From the IMG/VR virus record IMGVR_UViG_3300030104_003662, positions 32,800-96,799 of that record: 64,000 nt of DNA; one strand, given 5' to 3'. Below are positions 29,739 through 38,985 of the stretch, piece after piece. Positions within the stretch are counted from its first letter, which is position 1; every line of letters begins with the position of its first letter. This stretch comes from a virus. A program made the translations under genes and the position numbers. The notes under the pieces were generated by a model. It saw nothing but the letters and a program-made list of their open reading frames with translations, had not been told where the DNA came from and did not search any database.

Positions 29739-31442
29739 ATGGCACTAGGTAAGAACACAATCACTGGTCGTTCCAATGCGAGTCAAAATACTATCATGAA
29801 GCGTATCCGCAAGCCTAAGTTTGTGGATAACGGTATGCGCCATGCTGAGTATAACAAGGTACAAAGTGGGTTTTCTGCAAAAGCACCCACTGCAACGGAC
29901 TTTGTACCGACGCATGACCGTAAGTACACACTTGTAGAAGAAGAAGATACTATCCGTTTGACTCATAAGATGAGCGACGGTCATAAGTATACGGGTAGTA
30001 TATTCTTTGATAGTGACGAAGTTTCACTCAATCGTTACACCTTGCCTCCTTTGTTAATCGGCGGAGATGACCCTTCACAGTCACTTGTTGTCTCGGCATT
30101 AGTTTCACCTCAAACCGAGTTAGACGATGTGTTGAGTGCCACCGACGGTACTCGTTATCGAATTGGTAATATGAAAGGTAAAGAATTGAAACAGGTTGGA
30201 TTTACTAGCAAAACGGTTCACATAGGTCAGAAAGTCAATGTCGGATTGCGTACAACTGACCTCGTTGCTAGGCTTGCCAAGGGTACTACCAACTCGCTCA
30301 ACGGATTGAGCATAAATAACCCAAGTGGCACATTCGTAGCACAGGATTTCTACGGCGTAGATGGCATAACTGCCATGAGGTTCTTATCTAAGCACGATGG
30401 ATATAACACTACTACCGACCAGTTTGGAAACTTGCATTATTCTCACCAAAAGAAGCACAACAGGGAGCACTATGTTACCCAATCTATGGTGACAGAAGGC
30501 TCTGTTGAAAATGCCAGTAAAAGCACACCTAATCGTGTCATAGTAAGGGGCAAATCAAGGGCTAATAACGATGACAATACGGTACAAATAGATGATTTAG
30601 GCCCTCAAGTAGATGGTGTCAATGAAATACCGGGCGGTATATACGCACCTACTGCTGTTACCAAAGCAAGTGCTAGAAATATCGGTCGTAGGATGCTTTC
30701 TATGTCTAAAAGAGCGACTGGTGGTGAAAAATTGATGGGAGTAGTTCACGCTTCTAATGTTCAGCCCGGAGATGTGATTTCATACGACACATTGACCGAT
30801 TCACAAAGACAAGTAGTACTTTCTACTAAACACGACCTGATAAACGCTAAGTCTGAAATCAATATCAACTCAGTAGATGGCTCTTTAGAGGATATTTTAC
30901 AAAGATTCCAAGAAGTAGACATTAGTTCTAGTACAAAGGATAACGAAGAGCGTAACCGACAATTTGGCAAAGAAGACTTCTTTACATCGTTTGGTTTCAA
31001 TATCAAGGTGTCTTGGCAAGTAGAAGAACGCAGTATCAGGAATCCGACAAAAGGTATGGCAATAGGTATACCTAGTAAATCTACCATACACGGCGGTAGG
31101 CATTTGAAAAGTACAGGTATTTTGATTAACAACGGAGGAGGTTATGCAGTTAATACTACTACATTTACCACTGATGGTACAAATGCTAATTCTGTATTCA
31201 CATCAAGTATAATTAGCGCAGGTAAGGCAGATGCCTTTGTCTACAGGTCCAATGGTAACTTGTTAGGTAAACTCAGTTCTGCTGGTACTAACCAAGTCGT
31301 AATTACTAAAAAATCACCTGATTTAGTCAAGGATAATGAAGAATTATTCCAAATATCCATAGATAGTTTGCCCGAATCTTACAATAACCACTTAACTATA
31401 GGGCTGAACAAAGGAACATACTCAAGTAGAAGGAGAGGCTGA
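29739..31442 (+). CDS. Baseplate hub / tail-associated protein candidate
   Basis: About 567 residues; ATG at 29,739 sits five bases after GGGGAG (a GTG at 29,733 overlapping the upstream stop is an alternative). The middle (TPNRVIVRGKSRAN, ARNIGRRMLSMSKR, EKLMGVVHASNVQPGDVISY) has the order of strands and helices seen in gpD/gp27-type hub proteins: a named-variable strand, a helix, then a 'pGD' turn. Residues about 460-545 are a copy of the NNGSG...DNEEL module. Hub role is inference. Confidence 0.4.
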   Translation: MALGKNTITGRSNASQNTIMKRIRKPKFVDNGMRHAEYNKVQSGFSAKAPTATDFVPTHDRKYTLVEEEDTIRLTHKMSDGHKYTGSIFFDSDEVSLNRYTLPPLLIGGDDPSQSLVVSALVSPQTELDDVLSATDGTRYRIGNMKGKELKQVGFTSKTVHIGQKVNVGLRTTDLVARLAKGTTNSLNGLSINNPSGTFVAQDFYGVDGITAMRFLSKHDGYNTTTDQFGNLHYSHQKKHNREHYVTQSMVTEGSVENASKSTPNRVIVRGKSRANNDDNTVQIDDLGPQVDGVNEIPGGIYAPTAVTKASARNIGRRMLSMSKRATGGEKLMGVVHASNVQPGDVISYDTLTDSQRQVVLSTKHDLINAKSEININSVDGSLEDILQRFQEVDISSSTKDNEERNRQFGKEDFFTSFGFNIKVSWQVEERSIRNPTKGMAIGIPSKSTIHGGRHLKSTGILINNGGGYAVNTTTFTTDGTNANSVFTSSIISAGKADAFVYRSNGNLLGKLSSAGTNQVVITKKSPDLVKDNEELFQISIDSLPESYNNHLTIGLNKGTYSSRRRG

Positions 31443-31443
31443 T

Positions 31444-31800
31444 ATGCCATTATTAAACCAAGGAACTAGATACATGATAGACACGCTAAAAGGTAGAATT
31501 AACGAAGTTATATTCGGATTCGGTGGCAATCTTGCCAGCCAAGACGATACGGGCGCATCGCAGCCAGCAATCGTTGTTACGCCCACAGTTAAGGTAATTG
31601 ACGACCATAGTTTGGCAATTGAAGCCAAATTGTCATTAGATAGTTCTTTTACGAGTCCTTTGAGGGAAGTAGTTGTGCAGTATAAGAATCCAAGCGATGC
31701 CACCGATACTACCGCTTTACTTAGGTATACATACGACTCAATTACTAAGACTAACGACAATGAAGTTATTTTCTCAGCAATTATTGAGGTGAACGCATGA
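31444..31800 (+). CDS. Small tail/fibre-adaptor-like protein
   Basis: 118 residues; ATG one base after the previous stop, with AGAAGGAGAGG as Shine-Dalgarno. The opening (NQGTRYMIDTLKGRINEVIFGFGG) resembles the N-terminus of phage tail-collar or fibre-base proteins, followed by beta strands (SLAIEAKLSLDSSF, EVVVQYKNP). It is ATGA-coupled to the receptor-binding-like gene, which supports a joint baseplate role. Weak assignment. Confidence 0.4.
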   Translation: MPLLNQGTRYMIDTLKGRINEVIFGFGGNLASQDDTGASQPAIVVTPTVKVIDDHSLAIEAKLSLDSSFTSPLREVVVQYKNPSDATDTTALLRYTYDSITKTNDNEVIFSAIIEVNA

Positions 31801-32996
31801 CGAATCCTATAGCAGGGCATACAAACGCAACCGGAATGGGCACTAGTGCCGAAGGACTAAGAGACGGAGATGGCTTGTCTTCTCCAAGTTTGACTAACTT
31901 ATACGAAGGTCTACATGGTAATGGTATAATCCGTATGTCTGACACCGCTATTGGGACTAGTCTTAGAAATAGCCTAGTCGCAAGTACTCCGGGTTACATC
32001 GAAGTAGGTGCTTCGGGTGCGCTGACAATACACGGTGGATGGTGCGTATTAGATGGAGTTCTGTACAAGTTCGCAGGTGGTCCGGGTTCAAGCCAAGCGA
32101 TAGTTGTAGGTACCACTGGTACTGCTAATTTCAATGGCGAATTACCGGCGGTACCCACCGCAGCAAGCGATGTCTATGTCGTAGTTTACATATGCTCCGA
32201 CGATACCCTAACTGGTAGGATTAGATACGAAGTTGGTACACCTGTAGCGCCCGCTGTAGGTACTCCTCTAATCCCGTCTAGTTTCCTCGCTGACCCTTCG
32301 ATAGACAATACTCGTAGCAATCACCAATCTATTGTATTGGGTATACTTAGATACAGTTTAGACCAAACCGCTGGTAACCTAATAGACGCACTCAATGACA
32401 CTCCTGTTTTGCATGACAGGCGTGTGTTTATCAGAAATAGCCCCATGTATATACAGCACATGACAAAGGGTGGAATAACCACCGGTACTAGTTTTCATAC
32501 GGCTGCTAATGCAGTGAGGTTACACACTGATTTGAATGCACTTTATGCTAGTAATGAAGGTGGAGATTTGACTAATAGTGAGTTTGGCGCAGTTTGGCAG
32601 AGCCATACGCCTGATTCTCATTCTATGCTCTATTACGCCGCCTCTCGTACTCTAGGGGGCACCAAGGCCATGCATACCCATAGACTAGGGCCTGATGAAG
32701 TAAAGGTACTAACAATGTCAGGAGCAGATGTTACATTCAAGTTCGATGAGCCTAACATTTGGATTATTACTACTGACGCTGCTCGCAAACTCAATCCAAC
32801 TGGTACATTCCCAGCAGGTCATACTGTCGAGATTTACCATAAGGCTGGGGCGCATACTCTCCACTTCGATTCTACGAGTGGAGGGCATAGTACTAACACT
32901 AAGATTAACCAAGATGTCGCTAATGGAGAATGCGGCAAGTTCGTGTACGATGGTGCAGATTGGCATAAAGTGAACTTAAACACGGTGAGTAGTTGA
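31797..32996 (+). CDS. Receptor-binding / tail-tip fibre-like protein
   Basis: 399 residues, ATGA-coupled. N-terminal repeats of Gly/Thr/Ser-rich strands, a central segment with LPAVPTAASDVYVVVYICSD, and a C-terminal beta domain (WIITTDAARKL, GHTVEIYHKAGAHTLHF, CGKFVYDGADWHKVNL) of the type that ends many phage tail fibres. It is the last large gene of the structural operon, a common site for receptor-binding genes. No enzymatic motif seen. Confidence 0.45.
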   Translation: MTNPIAGHTNATGMGTSAEGLRDGDGLSSPSLTNLYEGLHGNGIIRMSDTAIGTSLRNSLVASTPGYIEVGASGALTIHGGWCVLDGVLYKFAGGPGSSQAIVVGTTGTANFNGELPAVPTAASDVYVVVYICSDDTLTGRIRYEVGTPVAPAVGTPLIPSSFLADPSIDNTRSNHQSIVLGILRYSLDQTAGNLIDALNDTPVLHDRRVFIRNSPMYIQHMTKGGITTGTSFHTAANAVRLHTDLNALYASNEGGDLTNSEFGAVWQSHTPDSHSMLYYAASRTLGGTKAMHTHRLGPDEVKVLTMSGADVTFKFDEPNIWIITTDAARKLNPTGTFPAGHTVEIYHKAGAHTLHFDSTSGGHSTNTKINQDVANGECGKFVYDGADWHKVNLNTVSS

Positions 32997-33247
32997 TGGG
33001 TAGACTCATTGACATGCTCAAGCAAAAGTGTGAAAGTTGTACTAAAGTTACACTGCCTCGCTCAATTTCAGGGAGATATATTTCAGGAGAAACCGCTGTA
33101 CTGCACGAGTGCTCTTATTGCGGTTACCTACGATTTCACGGCCAATTAGGTTTACTGGGTTTACGCAAGCGTAAGAGCAAAAGGGTTGCTAAACGGGCTA
33201 ACGGTAGACTATCCCAATATCTCAGGGAAATGGCTAAGAAGTTATAA
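32996..33247 (+). CDS. Basic zinc-knuckle mini-protein
   Basis: 83 residues; ATG overlaps the preceding TGA by one base (TTG at 32,993 is an alternative). CxxC near residue 13 and a second CSYCG near residue 40 make a split zinc knuckle, followed by a very basic tail (RKRKSKRVAKRANGR). This suggests nucleic-acid binding. It is the last + strand gene of the left arm; its stop directly abuts the stop of the thermosome gene on the other strand. Confidence 0.5.
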   Translation: MGRLIDMLKQKCESCTKVTLPRSISGRYISGETAVLHECSYCGYLRFHGQLGLLGLRKRKSKRVAKRANGRLSQYLREMAKKL

Positions 33248-34744
33248 TCATTCACTCTTCTTGCCGATTATGTCATCTATTCGTAGGATACTGATTGTAA
33301 CTTCACTAGCAGATTGTATAGCCTGACGAACAAGAGCCAGCGGCTCCCATACATTCGCCTTAGACATAGAGCAAGCGCCGCCATTCTCAATATCAGGACC
33401 TGCATCAGAATTACCTTGCTGATGTTCATTCCTTAGCATCAATACAGTGTCTAATGCATCGTGACCGGCATTCTCTGCGATAGTAGCAGGTATAGACTCT
33501 AGTGAGTCGGCAAATGCATCAATTGCCATCTGTTCACGACCACCTGCTTCTGCTGCACGAGAGCGCAAATGAAGTGCAATGTTCTGATACGAAGAGCCTC
33601 CGCCGGGTACCACTCCCTTGGTTTGATAAGCGAGACAAACTACTCCCAATGCGTCTTCAAATCCACGCTCGGTTTCATCCAGTGTCTGCTTAGTAGCACC
33701 TCTTAGAATAAGTGTGGTTACCTCTCCAGCGCCCTTTACTACAATATACTTCATGTCACCAATAGTGGTACATTCGATGTCTGCATCTACTGCTTCAATC
33801 AAGTCATCAGGGGTATGCGCGATAGTAGCGCCCAGTAGTTTACATAGAGCGGTCATATCACTTTGAGGGATGCGCTGTACTACAGAAATACCTTGTTTAG
33901 CAAGAGTAGCGGCGACTACCTCATTTACACTGTCTCTAACGAGTACAGTTCCACCTTTGGGTAAAAGTGAGGCGATTTGCTGTCCCTTGTCGACCCAATT
34001 ATCCCTTGAAGATTGTCGCTTATATTGCTGATATTCGGCAGCAGAGCCTAAGTTTAACTGTACATTATCATCGGACTTAATGTCGCTCATACCGGTGTTG
34101 ATTAGGATAGTATCGCCGTTAGGCTTGAGCGGCATTGCGGGTAACATGAACTCCTTGTGTAGCACTACACCTGAAAAGCAAGAAGAGTCATCCAGCGCTC
34201 CTCCCGGCTGACATAGTACACGGATTCGCTCGTAGTCACCCTTGGCATTCTCGACAGCGTCGACGCACAGTTCACCTACATGATGCATGCTAGATTCCAG
34301 CGCTTTGCCTGTAATTGAAGTGGTCGCCACATGTAGTAGGTTATCCTTGGACTTCACTTTTAGTGATTCAAGGTGCTCAATAGCCCATCTACTGGCCTTT
34401 CTATAACCTCTGCATATCACATTAGCGTGTAGACCTTTGTTGAACAGAAGTTCGCTGTTTCCTAGCAATTCCCCTGCCAATACGACTGTACTTGTCGTAC
34501 CGTCATAACACATATTCTCTTGAGTGTTAGCGGCCTCTACCACCATCTTGGCCGCTGGGTGGCCGATGTCTAATTGCTGTAGGATAGTAGCCCCGTCATT
34601 TGTTACAATGACATTGCCACCTCCGTCAACCATCATCTTATCCATTCCCATAGGACCAAGGGTTGTTTTCACGGTGTCAACTGTTCGTTTCGCTGCTCTT
34701 ATATTGTGCACTACTGCACTTGCGCTCGTATCATTATCTTGCAT
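33248..34744 (-). CDS. Group II chaperonin (thermosome) subunit
   Basis: 498 residues. Group II chaperonin motifs are clear: [13 protein letters not shown] (residues 28-40), NDGATIL (49-55), [14 protein letters not shown] (80-93, replacing the usual GDGTTT but keeping the ATPase Asp) and RIDDIIGKK at the C-terminus. Cellular thermosomes have about 540-550 residues and a Gly/Met tail; this one is shorter and lacks the tail. It would form an ATP-driven folding chamber, perhaps for the very large tail proteins. GAGAGGGAAATAT precedes the ATG. Viral thermosomes are known from magroviruses. Confidence 0.9.
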   Translation of the reverse strand: MQDNDTSASAVVHNIRAAKRTVDTVKTTLGPMGMDKMMVDGGGNVIVTNDGATILQQLDIGHPAAKMVVEAANTQENMCYDGTTSTVVLAGELLGNSELLFNKGLHANVICRGYRKASRWAIEHLESLKVKSKDNLLHVATTSITGKALESSMHHVGELCVDAVENAKGDYERIRVLCQPGGALDDSSCFSGVVLHKEFMLPAMPLKPNGDTILINTGMSDIKSDDNVQLNLGSAAEYQQYKRQSSRDNWVDKGQQIASLLPKGGTVLVRDSVNEVVAATLAKQGISVVQRIPQSDMTALCKLLGATIAHTPDDLIEAVDADIECTTIGDMKYIVVKGAGEVTTLILRGATKQTLDETERGFEDALGVVCLAYQTKGVVPGGGSSYQNIALHLRSRAAEAGGREQMAIDAFADSLESIPATIAENAGHDALDTVLMLRNEHQQGNSDAGPDIENGGACSMSKANVWEPLALVRQAIQSASEVTISILRIDDIIGKKSE

Positions 34745-34772
34745 ATATTTCCCTCTCTTTTTGTTATTTGAA

Positions 34773-35381
34773 TCACCAATCTACTTCGTATTCTTTGACT
34801 TCGCCCGATGACCTGCACCGGGCTTTTATGAGTCCCTCATCTACGCCGTGACGCCATAGTTCATAAACTAATTCCGCATCTTTGAGGCAATACTCAGCGA
34901 CTTTGCTGTGATTACCCTTTCTCCACTCTATTGGGGCGTCGTGACTAGTCATGAGTTTACCTTTACCAAGAGTATGGTAACAGGCATCTGACAATGGGAC
35001 AGCGTGACCGACTATACCTTTGAGCAAAGCAGATGTGTCAAAAACTTGCTCGGCTGATTTGTTCATAATGTCCCTTGCAGTCCAGCAATCCAAAGCGTCT
35101 CGGAGTATAGGTAGGTCAAACATTTTCAAGTTATGACCGAGTACCATTCCTCCATCAGATACATGCTTGGCAAGGTCCTCTCCGAGTGTTTTAGGATGGA
35201 GTGACTTGATGATAGTACCTTCGGGTAGATATTTTTCTACATTTTCATTCGCGTAAACTACACCCTCGTTACCATCCCATGTAGCGACTACGCTAGGTTC
35301 AAACAAGTGAGTTTGACCCCAGCCTCCTATTTCATGAGAGTAATTTGCAGTCTCTATATCAAGTGCCAGCATCTTATTCAT
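34773..35381 (-). CDS. DEDDy-type 3'-5' exonuclease (DnaQ/RNase H-like fold)
   Basis: 202 residues with all exonuclease motifs: ExoI LDIET (Asp8, Glu10), Exo[10 protein letters not shown] (Asn84, Asp89) and ExoIII YCLKD (Tyr164, Asp168). These four carboxylates bind two metals. It may proofread, degrade host DNA or process recombination ends. It is stand-alone, while PolB in this genome also carries exonuclease motifs. It lies between the thermosome and AAA+ genes in the same direction. Confidence 0.75.
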   Translation of the reverse strand: MNKMLALDIETANYSHEIGGWGQTHLFEPSVVATWDGNEGVVYANENVEKYLPEGTIIKSLHPKTLGEDLAKHVSDGGMVLGHNLKMFDLPILRDALDCWTARDIMNKSAEQVFDTSALLKGIVGHAVPLSDACYHTLGKGKLMTSHDAPIEWRKGNHSKVAEYCLKDAELVYELWRHGVDEGLIKARCRSSGEVKEYEVDW

Positions 35382-35419
35382 ATCATCCCTCTATTGTATT
35401 CCCAGTAAGTAGACACCTA

Positions 35420-36844
35420 TCACGCTTTCTTATTGTCTCTGTAATCAGCCCTTAGTCTAGCGTATTTTCTGACGCCTTCGTTTGTCTCTTCAAACACCTT
35501 GGCACCGAATGAATTGTACTTGTTGTTGATAGCGCTATCTGAACTCAAGTTAGCAATGACTCCGAATTGCTTCATCATCGAACTCTTTCTAACCCAGCCT
35601 ACTCCTCTGTTATCGTCAAAGTCAAACTTTTCACATCGCTTGAATGCCTCTTTCCAAGCACCTTCTAATTTCTGCTTTTCCTTACCAACCATACCGACTT
35701 TCACTTCTGATTCTAGCCAGTGTATCAAGTTCTGATATAGGTCGTAAAGGATTTCCTTAGCCATGTCTACATGTTCACCAGTGACTACCCAAACACCTTC
35801 TATCATAGCCATGTGATGCGCCAATACATTTGTGTAATTCTGTAGACCCATGATGAAAGAAGCACATACGCCTTGCTTTTGCGGGTCCATGTCTTCTATT
35901 GAATCATAGTAGTCGTCTATTGCCAAGTGTAGCGCTGGGTGGAAAGAGGGGTGCACTGTGAACAAATCATCCATTATTGCCAAAACCGTAGAGTCTTGGT
36001 CTTCTTCATTCATGTCATTCCACTCCATATCGTTCAATCCAGTCAACTTGAATACCCTCTGCTTGAGGTTCTTCTGAATGTTGATGAAATGTTCTATGAC
36101 CTTTTCAAATGACATAGTGAAGTCGGGCTTACTGTGCACAGCGTCTGCTAATTCGTGGGCGATTTCTCTTTTCATTTCAAGAGTCCAATGTCGCCAGTAG
36201 GTCAGTACTCTTTGGAAAATACCTTTGTCAAGTACATGCTCTTTGATACCGTTAGGCGGGTATGTGGTAATCCAAAGAGATACTTCGGATTTGATTTCAA
36301 ATGTGTCTCTAGCCATGTGTTTGACCAGTATGTTACGACCTGTACCTGATGAGTTCAGCGCCGTTTGAAGGAACAGTGTTGTATTCTCATTGTGCTGGCC
36401 GGTTTTCAGCAAAATGGACCCTTCGTCAAAGTTAAGTCCCTTTCTACCTGCCAGTAGACCTGCTCTTACTATTTGGTCAGGGTTTCTCCTATCTTCTGAT
36501 TCGGGGTCGTCTACAAGCGTACCGACAAGTGCAGCATCGTTACCCGACGCATAGTCAGTGGACTGTAAGCCAGCGCCTTTCAGTACCTGCTCTATCACTT
36601 GGTATGCTGCTGATTTACCGGTACGAGTACCTTGAATCCAAAACATACTCACACGAGGGTCAAGGTTACTACCACCCACAGGGATGCGGACATAAGGTAT
36701 GGCCGCCTGACCTTGTATGAAAAAGAAGGACAGTAGCCCCGGTATTTCATTATTTTTTGACACTTGGTTAAAGTGCTCTAAGTAACCCTTTAGAATTGGG
36801 TATCTATGCACGCATTCGTAGTTATCTGCTCTATGTTCCATCAT
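35420..36844 (-). CDS. AAA+ ATPase, candidate MCM-like replicative helicase
   Basis: 474 residues. Walker A is QGTRTGKSAA (71-80), Walker B is GLNFDEGS (Asp140-Glu141), and a sensor-1-like strand SLWITTYPPNG (189-199) is followed by GIFQRV, resembling the MCM order sensor 1 then arginine finger. The C-terminal 100 residues look like a winged helix (VRKSSMMKQFGVIANLSS). It is half the length of cellular MCM and lacks an obvious N-terminal OB domain. In a virus with its own polymerase, primase and clamp loader, a helicase is expected and this is the best candidate. A DUF3987-like ATPase is an alternative. Confidence 0.55.
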   Translation of the reverse strand: MMEHRADNYECVHRYPILKGYLEHFNQVSKNNEIPGLLSFFFIQGQAAIPYVRIPVGGSNLDPRVSMFWIQGTRTGKSAAYQVIEQVLKGAGLQSTDYASGNDAALVGTLVDDPESEDRRNPDQIVRAGLLAGRKGLNFDEGSILLKTGQHNENTTLFLQTALNSSGTGRNILVKHMARDTFEIKSEVSLWITTYPPNGIKEHVLDKGIFQRVLTYWRHWTLEMKREIAHELADAVHSKPDFTMSFEKVIEHFINIQKNLKQRVFKLTGLNDMEWNDMNEEDQDSTVLAIMDDLFTVHPSFHPALHLAIDDYYDSIEDMDPQKQGVCASFIMGLQNYTNVLAHHMAMIEGVWVVTGEHVDMAKEILYDLYQNLIHWLESEVKVGMVGKEKQKLEGAWKEAFKRCEKFDFDDNRGVGWVRKSSMMKQFGVIANLSSDSAINNKYNSFGAKVFEETNEGVRKYARLRADYRDNKKA

Positions 36845-37556
36845 TGTAATTCCCTCTCTTATTGTATTTCCTCTGAATCTTAACCGGCTCTTCTGATGTC
36901 AGTACATCTAGTAATCTTTTCCTCAATGTAGCCCCCATACCCTTTACTTGCTTTAGTGATTCTTGGAATAACATCTCTTCTATCGACCCGCATTTCTCAA
37001 GTGTCCGCTCGACTAACTCAGGTCCGAATCCGGGCACCGTTAAAAGCATGTCTGCTCGGACATCGTTTGTACTTACACGAGTAACTGCCCTTGCACCGTG
37101 CCTACTTGCGGGCTTGTGTAGTTTGGAATGTAACTTAGTGATGAACATACCCGCTTCTGAGTGGTCCTTCGCTCTATAGATATGACAATCGAAGTCTGCC
37201 ATGATTCTTGCGAATGTACCTAGTAGTTCATTCATTACTTTGGAATAGGAAATGTTGCGACCTTGTTTTTTACTCATGGCTACATACTTAGCGAGGTCGC
37301 CGTGTACCACTAGGAAAACTCGCTCGCAATTAGAGTCAAGGTTTTCCATTTGTCTCATAAGATGACCACTGTGACTTGACTGGAAAAAGTCACTTAGGCT
37401 CTTGCACTCAACATGACCCGCGCCTACCTTGTAATCGCCTAGTCCTTGTAAATGCTCTTGACTAACTGCAAAGCCTTGTTTTTCAGACAAACGGATGACA
37501 GAGTCTCGTAGAGGCCCCCGCTCGTTAGAGTCTATGATTAGGTTAGGTATCTTCAT
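36831..37556 (-). CDS. ERCC4-family (XPF/Mus81/Hef-like) structure-specific nuclease
   Basis: 241 residues from the ATG at 37,556, chosen because GAGAAGGTG lies five bases upstream and the codon overlaps the preceding stop. The nuclease core keeps LIIDSNERG (Asp9, Glu12), GDYKVG (Asp41) and VECKSLSDF (Glu50, Lys52), a variant of the ERKxxxD motif. A tandem helix-hairpin-helix follows (VPGFGPELVERTL and VKGMGATLRKRLL). Domain order ERCC4-HhH2 is that of archaeal XPF. It likely cuts branched replication or recombination intermediates. Confidence 0.85.
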   Translation of the reverse strand: MKIPNLIIDSNERGPLRDSVIRLSEKQGFAVSQEHLQGLGDYKVGAGHVECKSLSDFFQSSHSGHLMRQMENLDSNCERVFLVVHGDLAKYVAMSKKQGRNISYSKVMNELLGTFARIMADFDCHIYRAKDHSEAGMFITKLHSKLHKPASRHGARAVTRVSTNDVRADMLLTVPGFGPELVERTLEKCGSIEEMLFQESLKQVKGMGATLRKRLLDVLTSEEPVKIQRKYNKRGNYNDGT

Positions 37557-37669
37557 CCAAACACCTTCTCCTTTATCCAGTAAATAGGGTATAGTACCAC
37601 TACGATAGGTAGTAGAATGGCTATTATTAGTATAGCCTCTGCGGTCTGTACCCATACATTGTCTTTCAT
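37553..37669 (-). CDS. 38-residue single-span membrane protein
   Basis: A very short gene between two others, coupled on both sides (ATGA at 37,666 and at 37,553) with GGAGGG upstream. The protein is MKDNVWVQTAEA, then about 18 hydrophobic residues (LIIAILLPIVVVLY), then WIKEKVFG, a clear single transmembrane segment. Its stop encodes part of the next gene's start. Being in the replication operon it might tether a complex to the membrane, or act at lysis; both are guesses. Confidence 0.6.
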   Translation of the reverse strand: MKDNVWVQTAEAILIIAILLPIVVVLYPIYWIKEKVFG

Positions 37670-37890
37670 TTATTACCCTCCTTTGGAGTATGAAAATGGC
37701 AAAAGTCACCATCTACTTTGGCCCACTGCCCGCATCTTTTTTGCTGCTTAGTGATACCTTGGCACCTGTATTCGTCAGGTGGGGTTTTGTTGTTACAGTG
37801 AAAGCATATGCTGCGCTTGGACCTATTGTTCACTTTGATGCCCTTTTTGCATATGGCGCACTCAGCGCCATGAAATGAGTGTTGCTTCAA
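37666..37890 (-). CDS. Zinc-finger mini-protein
   Basis: About 74 residues from a TTG at 37,890 that overlaps the primase stop (TTGA) behind GGGGGCGAT; a GTG at 37,923 is an alternative. It has CAIC, CFHC, then CQGITKQQKRCG and CHFH, enough Cys/His for two zinc sites. The last Cys/His group resembles the short zinc motif KxCxxxxxxxxxCGxxxxxxxxxCxxH found in many viral mini-proteins. Function unknown; neighbours are primase and ERCC4 nuclease. Confidence 0.55.
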   Translation of the reverse strand: MKQHSFHGAECAICKKGIKVNNRSKRSICFHCNNKTPPDEYRCQGITKQQKRCGQWAKVDGDFCHFHTPKEGNK

Positions 37891-38981
37891 ATTATCGCCC
37901 CCGTCTTGTCCCAGTAACGGCACTTTCCAAGGCAGAGACCTTTACTCCATAACATTTTACATGTCTGAGGGTAGTCTGTACCTACAATTGTACCAACTTG
38001 ATAACGAGTAGTACCTTCGTCAAAGTCAGCCCATTGTAAAGAGCGTATGTAATCTACAATCATATCACTGTGTTTTTCTATATCTTCGGCAGATATTTGA
38101 TTCGTTTTGTTGAAGTTTCTAAGGCGCTGTGATAAGTACTTGACTAACTGTACACGAGCGTCATGGCTAGGGTTACTACCGACCTGACAAGCGGCAGAGT
38201 TCAAGCAGGGTAATATGATTATACCATCCATCGAGACAGTATCTAGGTCAAGAGGCTTGGCGGCTGGGTCAAAAATCTGAGCGCGCTCGCTAGGCTTTTT
38301 CACATCCAGTACTATACCTGATTCTCCATATGACATAAGCCCCGCCTTCGGTTGCTCTGCTATTTCCATAATGTGTTCTATTCCCCTCTCCATGTCATTT
38401 GTGTTGAGGGGTATACTCCAATAGCCGCGCTTGGCATTATAGGAGTTAGGAATACGAATCATGCCACTGGTATTGAAAGGCACTGCGGGGTCTGAGCAAA
38501 ACAAATCTAAATCTTTAATCCAGTCATTCACTAACTGCATACCTGCTTCTTGGATAGAAGACAAGTGACCTCCGCTACCGGGAGTATATGCTTTGTCTAA
38601 CTGTACCCATACATGGAATCCGCCCCCGCTGTACCAAACTGCATGTGATACCTTTCTATCCAGTAGGTAGTGATGTAATTTGAGAGTCTGAGATAGCGCT
38701 ACTTCTATCTCCACATCGGGCCTCCTCCTGTCTCTAAAGTTCTTAGCATCAAAGTCCAATACGAAGTGTCGTATAATCGGTGTAGTCAAATCTACTCTTT
38801 TGTTGTAAGGCTGCTGTGTCGCTCTATACCCGTACACTGTCATATACGCATTGGATACGCCGTTTTTACCAGCCCAGTATGTCTCTAAATCTTCACTGTT
38901 ACGGACTATTTTTCTAAAGCCTTTGCCTTTCTCAGTACTGAGTTCCATTACCTCCCTTGGGAAATCAAATACTATTTTCAT
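37887..38981 (-). CDS. Archaeo-eukaryotic primase: PriS catalytic domain fused to PriL-like Fe-S domain
   Basis: 364 residues from ATG 38,981, four bases after the upstream stop with GGTGA as ribosome site. The catalytic AEP motifs are present: FVLDFDAKN (Asp76, Asp78), WYSGGGFHVWV (117-125) and CSDPAV...MIRIPNS (Asp164, Arg176). The C-terminal 110 residues carry ILPCLNSAAC (Cys259, Cys265), DARVQLVKYL, TTRYQVGTI and TCKMLWSKGLCLGKC (Cys341, 350, 354), the order seen in the iron-sulfur domain of the large primase subunit. So one chain seems to combine both subunits. It would start DNA strands for PolB. Confidence 0.75.
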   Translation of the reverse strand: MKIVFDFPREVMELSTEKGKGFRKIVRNSEDLETYWAGKNGVSNAYMTVYGYRATQQPYNKRVDLTTPIIRHFVLDFDAKNFRDRRRPDVEIEVALSQTLKLHHYLLDRKVSHAVWYSGGGFHVWVQLDKAYTPGSGGHLSSIQEAGMQLVNDWIKDLDLFCSDPAVPFNTSGMIRIPNSYNAKRGYWSIPLNTNDMERGIEHIMEIAEQPKAGLMSYGESGIVLDVKKPSERAQIFDPAAKPLDLDTVSMDGIIILPCLNSAACQVGSNPSHDARVQLVKYLSQRLRNFNKTNQISAEDIEKHSDMIVDYIRSLQWADFDEGTTRYQVGTIVGTDYPQTCKMLWSKGLCLGKCRYWDKTGAII

Positions 38982-38985
38982 GGAA

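Noticed and set aside
36831-37712. Longer ERCC4 nuclease starting at 37,712
   Set aside because: The extra 52 codons overlap the 38-residue membrane gene and the zinc gene; the ERCC4 domain begins exactly at ATG 37,556 with a ribosome site.
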